Shown: positions 34,350 to 45,892, counted from the stretch's first letter. The stretch: DNA of 64,000 nt from Cristatella mucedo (GCA_009760855.2 WPIO01000023.1:3228501-3292500), one strand, 5' to 3'. The notes: generated from the sequence alone by a model not told the origin. Made by a program: numbers and translations.

Positions 34350-34740
34350 CTTAGCCTAGCGGTAAGGCAAGGTGCACTTTAACACCCAGGTCTCGACTTT
34401 AATTCCTTCAGTAAGCAGGTCTGTATTACCAGCTGCCAGAATGGGTGAAAAACCACTGAAGCTGCATCTACACTGGCAACCGTTGTGATTCGTGAAACAT
34501 GAGAGCTTGTCTCAAGTGGAAAGTAGCCTTGAACCAGCCATGTCTACTCTGAGTACAGTTCGGAGTCGAGACTAGTCTCGCTGTCAGGCTGTGGCCTTAG
34601 CATTTGCTCTCGATTGGCAATAAGGGGGGATCTTGGAAGTGTGAAGGTAGTAAAGTTTCTCATTTGGTGGCAAGCGGAAATTGAGCCGAGGCTATCTGCA
34701 GACACGTACCTGCACCTGCCGCCTATATACACTTATAGAA
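34350..34740 (+). repeat. unnamed interspersed repeat, copy 1
   Basis: It matches 37930-38285 in order: AAGCTGCAT, CTGGCAA, GAGCTTGTCTCAAGTG (against GAACTTGTTTCAAGTG), AACCAGCCATGTCTAC, GAGTCGAGA, GATCTTGGAAGT, TTTCTCATTTGG and GAAATTGAGC. The 5' end holds TAGCCTAGCGGTAAGGC and TCTCGACTTTAATTCC, which could be decayed A- and B-boxes, so it may be a long SINE. Confidence 0.7.
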
Positions 34741-35639
34741 AGTCCTTTCAAATTAGGCCACTATTCTTCTATAGGTAGTACAGTTCAAACCAGCAGAGCA
34801 CGATCTCTTCGAGTGTGATAGTAGGGTTTGCTTAAATGCTTTTTATTGCATTATCTATGATGGTCTTATGATTTCCTTCATGGTTGTTGTGGCAGCCTGT
34901 TTTGTTTCTAAACTCAACATTGTAGCATTGCACAAACTATTTTTTGCAAAAGGCTTGTTCTGCCAAGTTATCGTGCCACCCACCTGGTGTCGGCAGCCGG
35001 TTTTCAACACAGAATACAGGAAAATGCATCAACGATTTCTGCCCATAAAGCACTACATACATATTTAATGTCATGCGTAAGTAGTAATATAATTAATCGC
35101 TCAAATTATCTAATAGGAGGTTAGCCCTCGGGGTTTTTTAGTTAACACTCTTATTTGTCATGGCATAGAATTCATCAACATGACCGAATTCAGAGATTTC
35201 AAAGAGGTTATCCTTATATCATGCTTCTCAATCTTGTGGTTTTGCCTCCATATCACTGTCGAAATCCCGGCTTAGCCGTGCGCCTTAAAGTAAAATGTTT
35301 GCCCCTCCCCCAACCAAACCGAAATTGTGGCCATGCCTACTGGCCGACGCCCATTCTTGTGAATGAATTAAGTTAGCCACAGTGTATAACAGAGTTTCTG
35401 GGTATCTGGATATAGAAAATTATGAGTCTGGGTATATCGGTTGCTATTGTCCTAACCGTAATTACGCTCTATTCCTGTTAGCTTTCTCTTGGCTTCAGAG
35501 GACAAGTCGGGTTTTTCCGATGTACTTTGCGCGCACCTGTACATAATTCTGTGGATGCTACTCGCAAGAGGTCGTGTAACCGATGGTCATGACCCGGCTT
35601 CTTGTTTGCTTTAGTATGCTGGGCAGAGCATCATGCCTG

Positions 35640-35770
35640 TTTGCTTTTGCGTGCTTGATAGTGTGCATGTCACTATACCTTGGTTATTGATTCTGTTCCA
35701 GGGTTGTTAAGTGCCTGTTTATAGCTGAAGTTCTCTCAAGGCTACACATAAACGATGTATATTATAATTG
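35640..35770 (+). repeat. very diverged LINE-A-like tail
   Basis: Contains TGTGCATGTCACTATACC, TTGTTAAGTGCC and TGAAGTTCTCTCAAGG, the LINE-A 3' UTR landmarks in order, ending in AT-rich DNA. Confidence 0.45.
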
Positions 35771-35819
35771 ATATTACAACTCAAACAGTTCATACTCCCA
35801 TGCATTGCAAAATAAGTTA

Positions 35820-35955
35820 GGTGCTCATTGGCCGATCGGTAAAGCTGCTCACCATCGACGACTGAGGTCATCAGCTCGAGCGGTGTGGCATATGCGAAGC
35901 CCCTGGCTGGAGATAAAGTTCTCTTTCGGTACTATACAAACAAATTTTATTTGCT
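35820..35955 (+). repeat. SINE-2: tRNA-like head with a LINE-A-like tail
   Basis: The head (GGTGCTCATTGGCCGATCGG, then a decayed B-box region) is followed by GGAGATAAAGTTCTCTTTCG and ACTATACAAACAAATT. The same structure occurs at 58965-59128. The tail core (GAGAT..AAGTTCTCT) is that of the LINE-A hairpin loop region. Confidence 0.55.
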
Positions 35956-36794
35956 TGTGGGCACTGTAATCCATAGTGGCCTAATAATAGGCCTGTTGGC
36001 TATGGACCAATCAAGACTTGATTGTCCAATAAAAATGACTGATTAGCCTGCTTCATTTTTTCTCCTGCATTTATCAAGCTGCACCTATTTGTTTCTCATT
36101 TGACTTTGCTCCGGAGTGCAACTCGGTAGCCAGTGTTTTTGCCAAAAGCACCAGCAGAGTATGCTTGTGTTTTACGATGGTAAGCTATCTGTGCCAGACC
36201 CAAGTTGAAAAGTTTCTCTCGCCCTGTTTTTCCAGACCCGGTCTCTCAGCTAGCTAGCTATTTACTGAAGTTCACACGAGAATTGCAGTTCTAATCCTAT
36301 GATGTACCACTGCTTTGCAGTATTTTGCTTTTAGTGGTTTCACACTCTGGCGTTAAGCGCCACTTACTGCAACAGTACAGCGCACGGCTGTCACATAACC
36401 CAATCCTTAGAGACCTGCAGCCGACAGGATGCAAATATGATGTGTAGATTACCATTCACCTTGCAGCTGTGTTCATTAAAGCTAGGACCAAACCTAGATG
36501 GCCACCCTCAAGTCCTTGGTAGCATGCAGTAAGCTAAATCAATGGGTCACTCACAATGCCAAACGCTTGAAATTAAACACTCGCGTATACAAAGTAATCC
36601 CCAATTTATTATCTTGGTGCTGCATCAAGTTTTGCAAGCAAACACACATTGCTCACACCTGCCTCAGGAGCTGGCCATATCCAGACTGGTCAAGTAGCAG
36701 ACGTCGAAAAGTCGGCCTGGCTTGCTTGGTCTATAGACGGCTGTGTATGTATCTCCTTACCCAGATTATGTTGTAGGTGGTATATGTATAGTTA

Positions 36795-37145
36795 ATAATA
36801 ATAATAATAATGCACTTGATAAAGCACCCCCAAAGAACGTAATCTCTTTCTAGGCGCTTTACATTTGCTGCAAAGTGAAATGCAATTGAATGGTAAGTAA
36901 AATCATGCTTGAAAAACAAGCAAAATGAATAATATGGTTAGGGGTGACATGCACGGGTCAGCATGCAATGTGGTTAGTGGCAGCATGCACAGTGTCAGCA
37001 CGAATAAGCACATCAAGGACGAATCACAGGGACACACTAAATGCTGTCTTAAATAGGTGTTTTTTTTAAGTTCCTTTTAAATGTGGTCAGGTCAAGGGAT
37101 GTTCTGATGCAGGTCGGGAGGGAGTTCCAGGCTTTGGGAGCAGTT
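36795..37145 (-). repeat. LINE-A 3' end, minus
   Basis: (AAT)n, the hairpin in reverse, the 3' UTR (CAAGGACGAATCACAGGGAC) and the last codons up to TTCCAGGCTTTGGGAGCA, where it is cut. Confidence 0.85.
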
Positions 37146-37929
37146 TGTTAGTTGTTTATATTTGTACCAGTGCTTTCACACATACTGTCTATGCAAAGAA
37201 TGACATGTAAATAAAGGTAATATATCATGTTACTCGCGATATTAATTCGAAATAATACCACTTCAGCACACACAGGCCGCCGTTCACTATGTCAGTGAGT
37301 CACAGGGGTTACTAGTTTAGTTGATGGATGAACATCTACTCACCAACTGTGGATAATAAAGCGAGTTACATTGCCGGATCTACCTCGTGGGTTCTTAACT
37401 TATTCACTGGCCTTAACTTTTTGGAATTCCTGGCATACTTGGTTACTTAAAGGGATAGATACATGTACAATGCTATGCGTTAATATTCGCATGTGCATCG
37501 TAAGTGCAAGGGTCTGACGGCATCAACAATGGTGAGAGTTGACCCATATTGTATGCAATAGAAGCAACTTCTTTGTAGGAATTAACAAGTTGACTTTTGC
37601 CTGGCTGACAGCTATACTGTAATTATATGTGTCAACTGTTCTTAGCTGTACTGCCCATACAGTAGGCAGCCATATTATGGCTGGCAAACTGGGTTAGTAT
37701 GAGATTTCCTCGACTAGCAGGTTTGTGGTCTTGGCGCTGTTACCTTGTCACAAATGCCACCTTGTTAGTGAGCGGCACCTGTCGATAGCAGGAGCCACTG
37801 TATTCCTATCGGATGCACTCTGCAAGTCTCTTCCGAAGTTATCTGGGCCTGTTTTGAGAAAGTGCAGTTTTTCTGCGGCCTGTGCCGTGTTTGCAGAAAT
37901 TCGCTGCAGTTGGGGCCTCGTTTGTCAAG

Positions 37930-38285
37930 CGATTTTAGTTTGGTATGTCCTTGATCAAGTTAGTTTAGTGGCTTGCTGTGCCGGAAGTTTTAACCTGGCA
38001 CCTAGGCACTAAAGCTGCATGTTTGCTGGCAAACGCTTGGGCTCGAGATACCAGAGAACTTGTTTCAAGTGCACATCAGCCTCAAACCAGCCATGTCTAC
38101 CATGTGTACAGTCAGGAGTCGAGATTAGTCTTTTTGTTCATCTGTGAGACTGATACATTTACTCTCACTTGTCAGTAAGAAGGATCTTGGAAGTCTAAAG
38201 GTTTCTCATTTGGCAGCAGATTGAAATTGAGCAGAAACTATTTATTGACATGTATCTACTGCTGCCTATATGCACTAATATAATA
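37930..38285 (+). repeat. unnamed interspersed repeat, copy 2
   Basis: Second copy of the repeat at 34350-34740, about 3.5 kb away, in the same orientation, with many substitutions and small indels. It ends where a minus LINE-A tail begins. Confidence 0.7.
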
Positions 38286-38440
38286 TTAATAATAATAATA
38301 ATGCACTTGATAAAGCGCCCCCAGAGAACTCAACCTCTTTCTAGGCGCTTTACATTTGTTGCAAAGGGAAATGCAATTGAATGGTGAGTAATATCATGCT
38401 TGATAAATAAACAACACGAATAACATGGTTAGGGGTGAAT
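38283..38440 (-). repeat. LINE-A tail, minus
   Basis: (AAT)n, then CACTTGATAAAGCGCCCCCA and TCTAGGCGCTTTACATTTG, the reverse hairpin. It stops within the 3' UTR. Confidence 0.85.
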
Positions 38441-38528
38441 ATATAAGTCATCTAGCAATTAGCCACCATCCTTATATAAGCAGCTTTCTTTATCGACAAA
38501 TTCCTGTATCAGGAACTCTTGCTAGCCA

Positions 38529-38604
38529 ATGTAAAGCGCCTAGAGAGAGATTAAGTTCTCTGAGGGCGCTTTATCAAGTGAATTATTATTATTATTATTA
38601 TTAT
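38529..38604 (+). repeat. LINE-A tail, plus
   Basis: Only the terminal hairpin (AATGTAAAGCGCCTAGAGAG, AGGGCGCTTTATCAAG) and (ATT)n. It lies tail-out relative to the minus tail at 38.3 kb. Confidence 0.88.
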
Positions 38605-38841
38605 CCAAAAGATTGGTCTCCCTATGTATTGCATCTATGAAGGCAGCATTCATGTTGCTACTTTTGGGACTGTTCCTGATTGGTCGGCTCCCTTCGAAGT
38701 CTCCTATCAACAGCCAAGAAGTAGACTGCCCGGCTTATTCCTCGAACTGGCCTTGGGGACTCAGATCTTTACGGTCGGCTACCAGCCGTTTGCCTGTTTT
38801 GATGCAGCTCGGGAGCCAGACAGGTAGCCACCCTGCAGCTG

Positions 38842-39990
38842 ATAATAATAGTAATGCTAATAATGAGAATGAAACTTCTCTGTAGCACCCTAAGAGAACT
38901 AAATCTTTTTCTAGTCACTCTTCATATGCTTGATAGGAAGCATGGCAATTGGTTAGTCCTAGTATGCACAGTTAGTGTCAACATGCCTAACCGCGCTTAG
39001 ATCAAATGACAGGGACAGAGCAATGCTGTGCAGAGCAGGCAGGTTCAAATCAGGCTGCATCAAATCTGTCAGTCAGCAGTGAGTTTATTATTTGTACTCG
39101 AACTGGGGACTTGGTCTTCAAAGGGTTTGAGTTTTATTAGATACCCTGCTAAATGGCTTTAGTCGCAAGAGCCGGCAGTATTAAGTGAAGCCTGATCAGG
39201 AAGTATCTCGGGTAGGTAGGCTGGGGCAAAAGAAGGATGGGACCTGCAAGTGAATGACGGAACATTGAAAGCGATACGAATGTAGATTTTAAACTTGCAC
39301 TACTGACGACCCTAGCTGCAGAATTATGCATCAACTGTAAGAGTCTTATTGCACACGCAGGTAGACCTGGGAGTAGTGAGTTACAGCAGAAGCTCTATAT
39401 TGTATGTCACAATTGCAGTGGTATGCAGATGAATGTGCATGTTACATAGCAGAACGAACAAACTTTACTGTGCAGCTGATATAGTAATCTAGTGAAGAGT
39501 CTCTTCGGAACCTTACGTCTAGATTTCGTTCAATCGCTCAGGTGGTGCTCATACACTACAGTACATCTGCTGCCCGAATCCATTTTGAGAGTTAGGTTTT
39601 CAATTTCTTAGCAGCACTAGGCTTGCGTGTCACTATTCAATGTTTTATCGTTGAATTTAAGATAGTTTGCTGCCACCCCAGTGTGAATTTCAGCAAAACA
39701 TGCAGCGAGAGAGTTAAGAGAATTCGATGTACTGGAAGACATTTAGGGATCGAAGCACTTCAGCTGAGCTTCAACTGCATAGCAATGAAAACCTAAATTG
39801 TGTTAGGGGGTTAATTCGGCAACCGCAAGAGTATAAATTGTTAAAAGAAGTGGACCATGCACAGATCCTGCATACCGCATACTTACAAGGCTCAGCTGGT
39901 GACCGGTGCCTGTTGACATCAATGGTATGAAGTCTCATACTGAAATAGGACCTAAACCACTGCAACGTTTTCAATGTAGCTGCTCTGCTT
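38842..39990 (-). repeat. old LINE-A copy, minus
   Basis: Diverged throughout, but the order of landmarks (reverse tail, GAACTAAATCTTTTTCTAG, AAGGGTTTGAG, GTAGGCTGGGGCAAAAGAAG, GGGACCTGCAAGTGAATGAC, and FRSYFSMRLHTIDVNRHRSP on the minus strand near 39,900-39,960) covers the RT region to the tail. Confidence 0.7.
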
Positions 39991-40679
39991 GTGCATAGTT
40001 GTTACTTACTACAGACCAGCTGGTTGCAGTTGCTGGCAGGCTTTGTGCTTGCAGTAGCTCCATGCACAAGCTGACTCAGCTGATGCTCCTCTCTTCTCAT
40101 TTAGATTTGCTTTGCACTACTGTCTCTTGTCACCTTGTATAATAAGCATGATTGCACCACTGCACTCCCTCCCGTGAACCATTGGTTGATGCTCGGTGGT
40201 TAACCCTAGTCATGCATAAGCGCCTTTGAAATGCAAATGACGTGTAGATCTCGACCTCAGATTAGATTCCGGTGCACCGGAATGGTCAGTAGTACTAGAG
40301 TTTTTAAGGTTTCATGTCACCATCGATCTGTCGTGTTTGTCTCTGCAGGCAGGCAGGCAAACAGTAAGTGCAGGCTGTGCTGTGTTTTCCATGTTCCGTC
40401 CCACTTCTTCCCCATCCCTCATGGTAGCCCACAGTTGAGCTGAACTACTGGTGTTTAGTATGTTGCTTTTTGGAGATTTTTTATGGTTTTTAGCTATTGC
40501 CAAAGATTTATAAAGGAAGGCTGTGCTAACAATTAGATACCTCACTTGTGCTGTCCTTCCATAGGCTTAATGTATATTGCTAAAGTGTAGCTAACCATTT
40601 AATCTCGAGGCTCCTGCCACAGATCGATAATTGATTGTTGGGCATGCTCAAAGTATGGGTTTCTAAAGTCGAGCTTTTA
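39991..40679. other. unassigned DNA
   Basis: No supported exon and no clear family repeat. A segment near 40,180-40,290 vaguely resembles a decayed tRNA-like head, but it cannot be assigned. Confidence 0.35.
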
Positions 40680-40930
40680 TATGGGTCAACTCTTTTCCAG
40701 CCATCTTGAGCTGCTACTTACATGCTAGTAACTTCCTCTACTGCCTTCCTGACTCAGCTATGCTTCTCACTTTCTCTTCACTGCTCGAGATGAAGTCTGT
40801 TGGTTAACTTATGCGAACCGAAAGCTGGTCCGGCTTTAAGTGCACTATACAAAGCTCTCCTGCCTAACACCCACTTAGTCTTCCAAGCTTTGCTTAGTTG
40901 TGAAATACCTTTCATTACATAATTGCTTTC
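40680..40930 (+). repeat. LINE-B 3' end fragment
   Basis: Family landmarks CAGCCATCTTGAGCTGCTAC, CTATGCTTCTCACTTTCTCT, GATGAAGTCTGTTGG and TGCACTATACAAAGCTCTCC occur in order, ending in CATTACATAA. Confidence 0.75.
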
Positions 40931-41382
40931 CATAGCACTCCAGTTGCAGCTAGCTGTGGCTGAGGTTGAGGTACCGATGTTCCTTTGCTCTCTGTACACT
41001 TTTTCCGGTTCCTCAGTAGTCTATTAACTGCACCAGATGATGCTTGGATTCTGACCTCCGACGGGTTAGGGCAGCTTCTCTAATGATGCTGCCCATCATA
41101 CATTTGGGTACCTGTTGGCTGACCGAGCTTGTGCTGCCTCTTGCTTGACTGATTTGTTCGTACCGCGAGATACTGGGGAAGAGATCGGGTGATTCTAATC
41201 GTGTTACCACATGTGACTCGAAAGGAGCTCAGTAGAATCAATTGATCAAGCATGCTCAAGCAGACATAATATGCCTTTCAGTGTGCATGCGTATTTGCTG
41301 ATGAAGGTCAGCAGGCATGCATGTATACAATTGCAGCTGACAAATTCAGTCAATTCGGATCCCAATCCACGTACATATGCTA

Positions 41383-41480
41383 ATAATAATAGTAATAATA
41401 CTATATTTGCACAGCACCCTCATCAGAGAGCTCAATCACTTTCTAGGCAAGCCACTATATGCTGTTTTGCTGGTATGCTG
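41383..41480 (-). repeat. LINE-A tail, minus, diverged
   Basis: (AATAAT)n, then GCACCCTCATCAGAGAGCTC, AATCACTTTCTAGGCAAGCC. Confidence 0.65.
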
Positions 41481-41534
41481 TTCTGATTCATAGATACCAT
41501 TAGATCTCTGGAGCACCTCAAGTTTGTTCACCGG

Positions 41535-41668
<134 letters not shown>

Positions 41669-42202
41669 GTGTGCATGTCTAAGCCTTGTACCAACTAGTA
41701 GCTTGCCTGGAGCAACTCTTTCTGCAATTCTATCCTTGCAGGTCGTATCGCCTGTCCAATAAGATGGTTGCATATGGGGAAAAGCTTTGCTGCTATTCTT
41801 ATCTGCTATGCAAATGGCAGCTGTCGCCTTACATCTCTTCTGTCCAACCTGCATTGACTACCCATCAATCAGCCTACCGATCTAGGTCCTGTTATGGACT
41901 TCTAGGTACTATTTCAGGTGTGCTGCAAACGTCTGCTTATGCTTGAAAAAGGTTGGCTTTACTTGGACATTATCAAATGTTACAGAGAGTCCCAAGTTTG
42001 TTTCATTAATCTTATCCTTCTTCATCGCTATGCAAACTAGTTTTCTCGATAATTTCCCCACTCTTATGAAAAATGCCAGACCCTCGAGTTAAGACCGTAA
42101 GTTCAGCTGTTTCTCATCCATTAGCAGCAGTATTTTCATTATATATCTATACGATTAACAGCAGCATTTAAAGCATGCATACCATTAGCAGTAGTATTTG
42201 CA

Positions 42203-42310
<108 letters not shown>

Positions 42311-42639
42311 CGTGTGCGTGCACGCGTGCTTGCCCATGTGTTCATGCAAGTCGACATTGAACATCTTGAATATTGTCTCATGTGTGCTTAAATAGTTTGT
42401 GTACATACTTTTGGTTGTTCTCTTGAAGCCTAGTTGTGCTTAGTCTTATTTCGGTTAGTCAGCTAGGCTGTGCCATCCATCTCGAGCAAGTGCCATACCC
42501 ATCCTTTGGCTGGACGTTACCCGCCGGTCGTATGAATGCTGCTTCTTTCTGACTGCTGTTTCTTAAGCACTTACTCAAAGCCACGTTTGTTTGTTTCCAT
42601 TTCAGATAGCCAACTTTCGAATTCATAGAGGGCAGCCAC

Positions 42640-43492
42640 CCTATTGCCAAGCCCCCTTATCGTCAATCGGTGCCTTCATGTCGTTTGTCACATAGCTGTC
42701 CTTTCGTGGTTATAGTCTTGTGTTTGCTCTGCCTTAGCTCTGCCGGCATCTTTGGGGCAGTCACTCCCAGATACACCCCACCAGCTCTGTTTCATGCTGT
42801 CCATGCTTCAATACAGAGCAAAATTCTTGCACTGACCCACAAGGCCCGCCACGGCTTGGCTCCTTCGTATCTAGCTGAACTGCTGCACCAGTTTCAGCCT
42901 CTTCATGCCCTCAGGTCCTGTATGGACAATGAATTAGCTGTTCCATTCCTCCACTGAAAGACTGTTGGCGACAGAAGCTTTAGCTCTGCAGGTCCTAGGC
43001 TGGTGAGCCGTGATGGCACACTAGGTAAGGCGGTTGCTTTCACGACCTTGGTCCCGAGGTCGTGGGTTCGATTCCTGCGGTGGGTGATCCTTTATCGCCA
43101 CTGCAAGCGGTGGTGATAGCCGTAAAGGCTCTTCTGTCGCTATACAAAACGAGGCTGTTTAATCAGCTAGGATTTTTTTTTAGGCTGTGGAACCTGCTTC
43201 CACAATTCTTACGCAACGACAACTATTCTCCTGCTGCCGACTATGGCTCATCCTTTTCAGCGATCCTGAGCTGTTACTTCCATGCTACTCACTACCTCCA
43301 CTGCTCTCCTGACTCTGCTATGCTTCCCACTTTCTCTTTGTTGCGTGAGACGAAGTCGGTTGGCTACCGAATGCGTACCTAAAGTCGCTTAGGCTGTGAG
43401 TGCGCTATACAAAACTCTCCTGCATAACACCTACACAGTCTTTATGACTTTGTGGAGTTACAGAAGGAGATACATTACATTACATTACATTA
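42640..43492 (+). pseudogene. LINE-B 3' part with (ACATT)n tail, split by a SINE
   Basis: The plus frame before the SINE includes SIQSKILALTHKARHGLAPS and ELLHQFQPLHALRSCMDNEL. After the SINE it resumes as LWNLLPQFLRNDNYSPAADY and ends VGYRMRT. Joining the two sides across the insertion keeps the coding sense (GPRL then WNLL). The 3' UTR contains GTGCGCTATACAAAACTCTC and ends in four ACATT units, which defines this family's tail as distinct from the (ATT)n of LINE-A. A stop right after AVPFLH shows it was already decayed or decayed later. Confidence 0.85.
43003..43180 (+). repeat. SINE-1, youngest-looking copy, inserted in a LINE-B
   Basis: Complete copy: GTGATGGCACACTAGGTAAG (A-box region), GTCGTGGGTTCGATTCCTGC (B-box), CAAGCGGTGGTGATAGCCGT, AAGGCTCTTCTGTCGCTATA, the end GGCTGTTTAATCAGCTAGGA and a short T run. 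TAGGCTG flanks it on both sides (42996-43002 and 43181-43187) as a target duplication. Confidence 0.92.
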
Positions 43493-43618
43493 CTTCGAGG
43501 TTTTTATATCACGGTAGTGTGGCTTCTGTTCAGAGCGAATAAGTTTACCGTGTGGTGAGCTCATGTCTAAGCCAAGTTGTGCAGCTGAGTTTGATTGCAT
43601 GCCCGAGTTGATCAAAGT

Positions 43619-43729
43619 CTATGGTTGATCTGCATTGGGATGGGCTTTACCAGTTGAGCTTTTTAATGATTCGGCTGTTGCTGTGGCAGCATTGCCTGTC
43701 TCACCACGGTGCCATTTTACCACATCCGT
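43619..43729 (-). CDS. possible terminal exon of the minus-strand gene
   Basis: On the minus strand, after an acceptor CACCTGCTGTTGGCAG, a frame in phase 0 runs 36 codons to a TAG. It starts TDVVKWHRGETGNAATATAE and ends AHPNADQP. It follows the stronger exon 43847-44173, also phase 0, after an intron of only 117 bp. The Ala/Thr/Ser-rich character fits the preceding exon. No AATAAA signal is obvious downstream, and a LINE-B begins about 130 bp further on. This is a guess consistent in phase, not a firm call. Confidence 0.35.
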   Translation of the reverse strand, partial: TDVVKWHRGETGNAATATAESLKSSTGKAHPNADQP

Positions 43730-43846
43730 CTGCCAACAGCAGGTGCTGGTTGTGGGACTAAAATGCGATCATTCATTCGGGCTCTTTAAAACTGTGTTGA
43801 GGGCCATGTCACCGCCCATTATCTGGTTGTGTGAGCACTATCTCAC

Positions 43847-44173
43847 CTTCAATATCACCTGTTTGCACATACCAGTCCAGGCTGTGGCACCCTTAGCAGT
43901 GCTGCCTGTGCTGCTGCCCTTCCTCTTACACGGCTGCCCATCCTCTTCCTTTGGTGGTTCCCATCTACAGTAATTTATACTGTCTACTGACGTGCTGGCA
44001 TTTCCTGCCGGTAGCACACTAAGCTGTTTTCCTTCATTTTTTTCGTATGGACTAGGTCCCTTTAATTTGGACTCAACCATACTGGTCGTTTCATCATTAA
44101 ACAGGGATCTTGTTGAGTCATCTGACAGGAAAGGGGAGGAAGCAACTAGCTCACTAGCTACAGCCGGCTCAAG
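43847..44173 (-). CDS. internal exon of an unidentified gene (Ser/Thr/Lys-rich, regulatory-type protein)
   Basis: On the minus strand a 109-codon segment is bounded by an acceptor TTTCATTACACACAG and a donor AAG|GTGAGA, both in phase 0. It starts LEPAVASELVASSPFLSDDS and continues with TRSLFNDETTSMVESKLKG. The middle holds VDSINYCRWEPPKEEDGQPC followed by the basic patch KRKG, and it ends WTGMCKQVILK. The acidic/Ser-rich first half and basic second half look like a disordered regulatory region, perhaps with a nuclear signal around PCKRKG. I recognise no domain. A LINE-A lies just upstream in the intron that separates it from the exon at 45014-45256, which is also phase 0. Confidence 0.55.
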
Positions 44174-44247
44174 CTGTGTGTAATGAAATTTTAAGTCCCA
44201 CCCATGCCCCCTTGGCCAGTGATGCTTCGTTGACCTGTACCAACCAC

Positions 44248-44765
44248 GATAATAATAGTAATAATAATGCACTTGATAAAGCGCCCTCAGAGAACTTAAT
44301 CTCTCTCTAGGCACTTTACATTTGCTGCAAAGGGAAATGCAATTGCATGGTAAGTAAAATCATGCTTGAAAAACAAACAAAATGAATAATATGGTTAGGG
44401 GTGACATGCACAGGATCAGCATGCAAATGTGGTTAGTGGCAGCATGTACAGTGTCAGCACTCTTAAGCACATCAAGGACGAATCACAGGGACCCACTAAA
44501 TGCTGTCCTAAATTGGTGTTTTTAAATTCTTTTTAAATGTGGTCAGGTCAGGGGATGTTCTGACGCAGGTCGGGAGGGAGTTCCAGGCTGTGGGAGCATA
44601 CGAACTAAATGCACGGTCTCCAAAGGATTTGAGGTTTGTACGAGGAATTTGTAGACTGTTGGATTCCGAAAAGCTGGTGGTACGATCCTTGGCCTGATGG
44701 GGCAGTATATCTGAGAGATAGGCTGGAGCCAAAGAATGAAGCGGAAAGCCAAAGAACAATGCGGC
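44248..44765 (-). repeat. LINE-A 3' end, minus, inside an intron
   Basis: (AAT)n tail, hairpin and 3' UTR, then the C-terminal ORF. This reads HSLAPAYLSDILPHQAKDRT on the minus strand and then the LKSFGDRAFSSYAPTAWNSL signature. Well preserved. Confidence 0.9.
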
Positions 44766-45013
44766 TTACAGCTTTGAACTGCTACCCAGTTACCTGTTAA
44801 TGCCCGGCAGGAGGCAGCAGCAGCATTAGCAGCAAACAGGCACTGTTACTGTCGTGACCTACTAGGTGGTAACTCTGGGCTCCCTGCTGCAAGTAGCGAA
44901 AGAACGCTTGTTACACAACTGGAATGGCATCCGACGTCAAGCTTTCGTGCTAGCATTTTCACTTAAATCGTTGTTGCCACTTTGCTGTATTCCGAATCAT
45001 CTTTGTGCAACAC

Positions 45014-45256
45014 CTTACACTGCCTTTGGAAGGAACGCGTACTACTGCACACTGGGCTAGCAGTCTTTCTGTGGAGGGCGGCTTCATGCTGCTGTTGCTG
45101 TAAGCTTGCATCTCTTGCTGCCTTTAAAGATAAAGGTATAGGATTCACTGCTGCTGCCACCCACAGCTGTCCTGGCATTTCGTTGTTGCTGGCACCAGCC
45201 ATCTCAGTGAGATATTTTTTAAGCATGCTGTTTTTGTCACCGTGAATTATTAATGG
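45014..45256 (-). CDS. internal exon of an unidentified gene (Gln/Ala-rich)
   Basis: On the minus strand an 81-codon segment lies between an acceptor CACTGGTCTCCAG and the donor AAG|GTGTTG (weaker than consensus after GTG), both phase 0. A competing donor GTAAGG lies 5 bp upstream but would leave phase 1, which does not join the next exon in frame. The peptide starts PLIIHGDKNSMLKKYLTEMA and continues GASNNEMPGQLWVAAAVNPI. It has a QQQQ run and ends STRSFQRQCK. The frame stays open for a further 17 codons past the donor, so the exon call rests on the splice sites and the phase match to 43847-44173. No domain is recognised. Confidence 0.48.
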
Positions 45257-45712
45257 CTGGAGACCAGTGACATGCACCTAGCTAGACACATTGGTCAAGC
45301 GACCTCAAGAAATCTGAGCTTGCAAGCAGGGCTGTTTTCCCATATAGGAAAGGTATAGGTAGGAGCAGCTCCACACGAATGGTGTGGCTAGGAAGTGCAA
45401 AAATAACTTCCCTTCAGCCTACAAGTGAATGCGCAGAAAAATTATTGGTCGTTTCGATTGCAAGTACGATAATCGAACTGCAAGTCAAAACTCAAGTTCG
45501 GCCATTTTTAAAAGTAATATATCGTTCGAGGCCGCCGAGGGGTTTTTGTTTCTAGCAGTTATCGTAGACACAGCCGTCGACATTGGGTCCATTTCTTATG
45601 TAAATAACCAGGTTTATGTAAAAGCCGGCCCACACTGATGGGGGGGGGGCCTCCGAGAGTGAATAGTAACTAAGTAGACAGTGTCTAATGCTCCTGTAAT
45701 ACCTTTGGTGAG

Positions 45713-45715
<3 letters not shown>

Positions 45716-45748
<33 letters not shown>

Positions 45749-45853
45749 TGTATGTATGTATGTATGTATGTATGTATGTATGTATGTATGTATGTATGTA
45801 TGTATGTATGTATGTATGTATGTATGTATGTATGTATGTATGTATGGAATATA

Positions 45854-45889
<36 letters not shown>

Positions 45890-45892
45890 CAC
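45716..45892. repeat. (TATG)n tetranucleotide array followed by (AT)n
   Basis: About 130 bp of TATG units, then about 40 bp of AT, then a short CA/TATG transition. The Tyr/Val/Cys ORFs here are artefacts. Confidence 0.97.
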
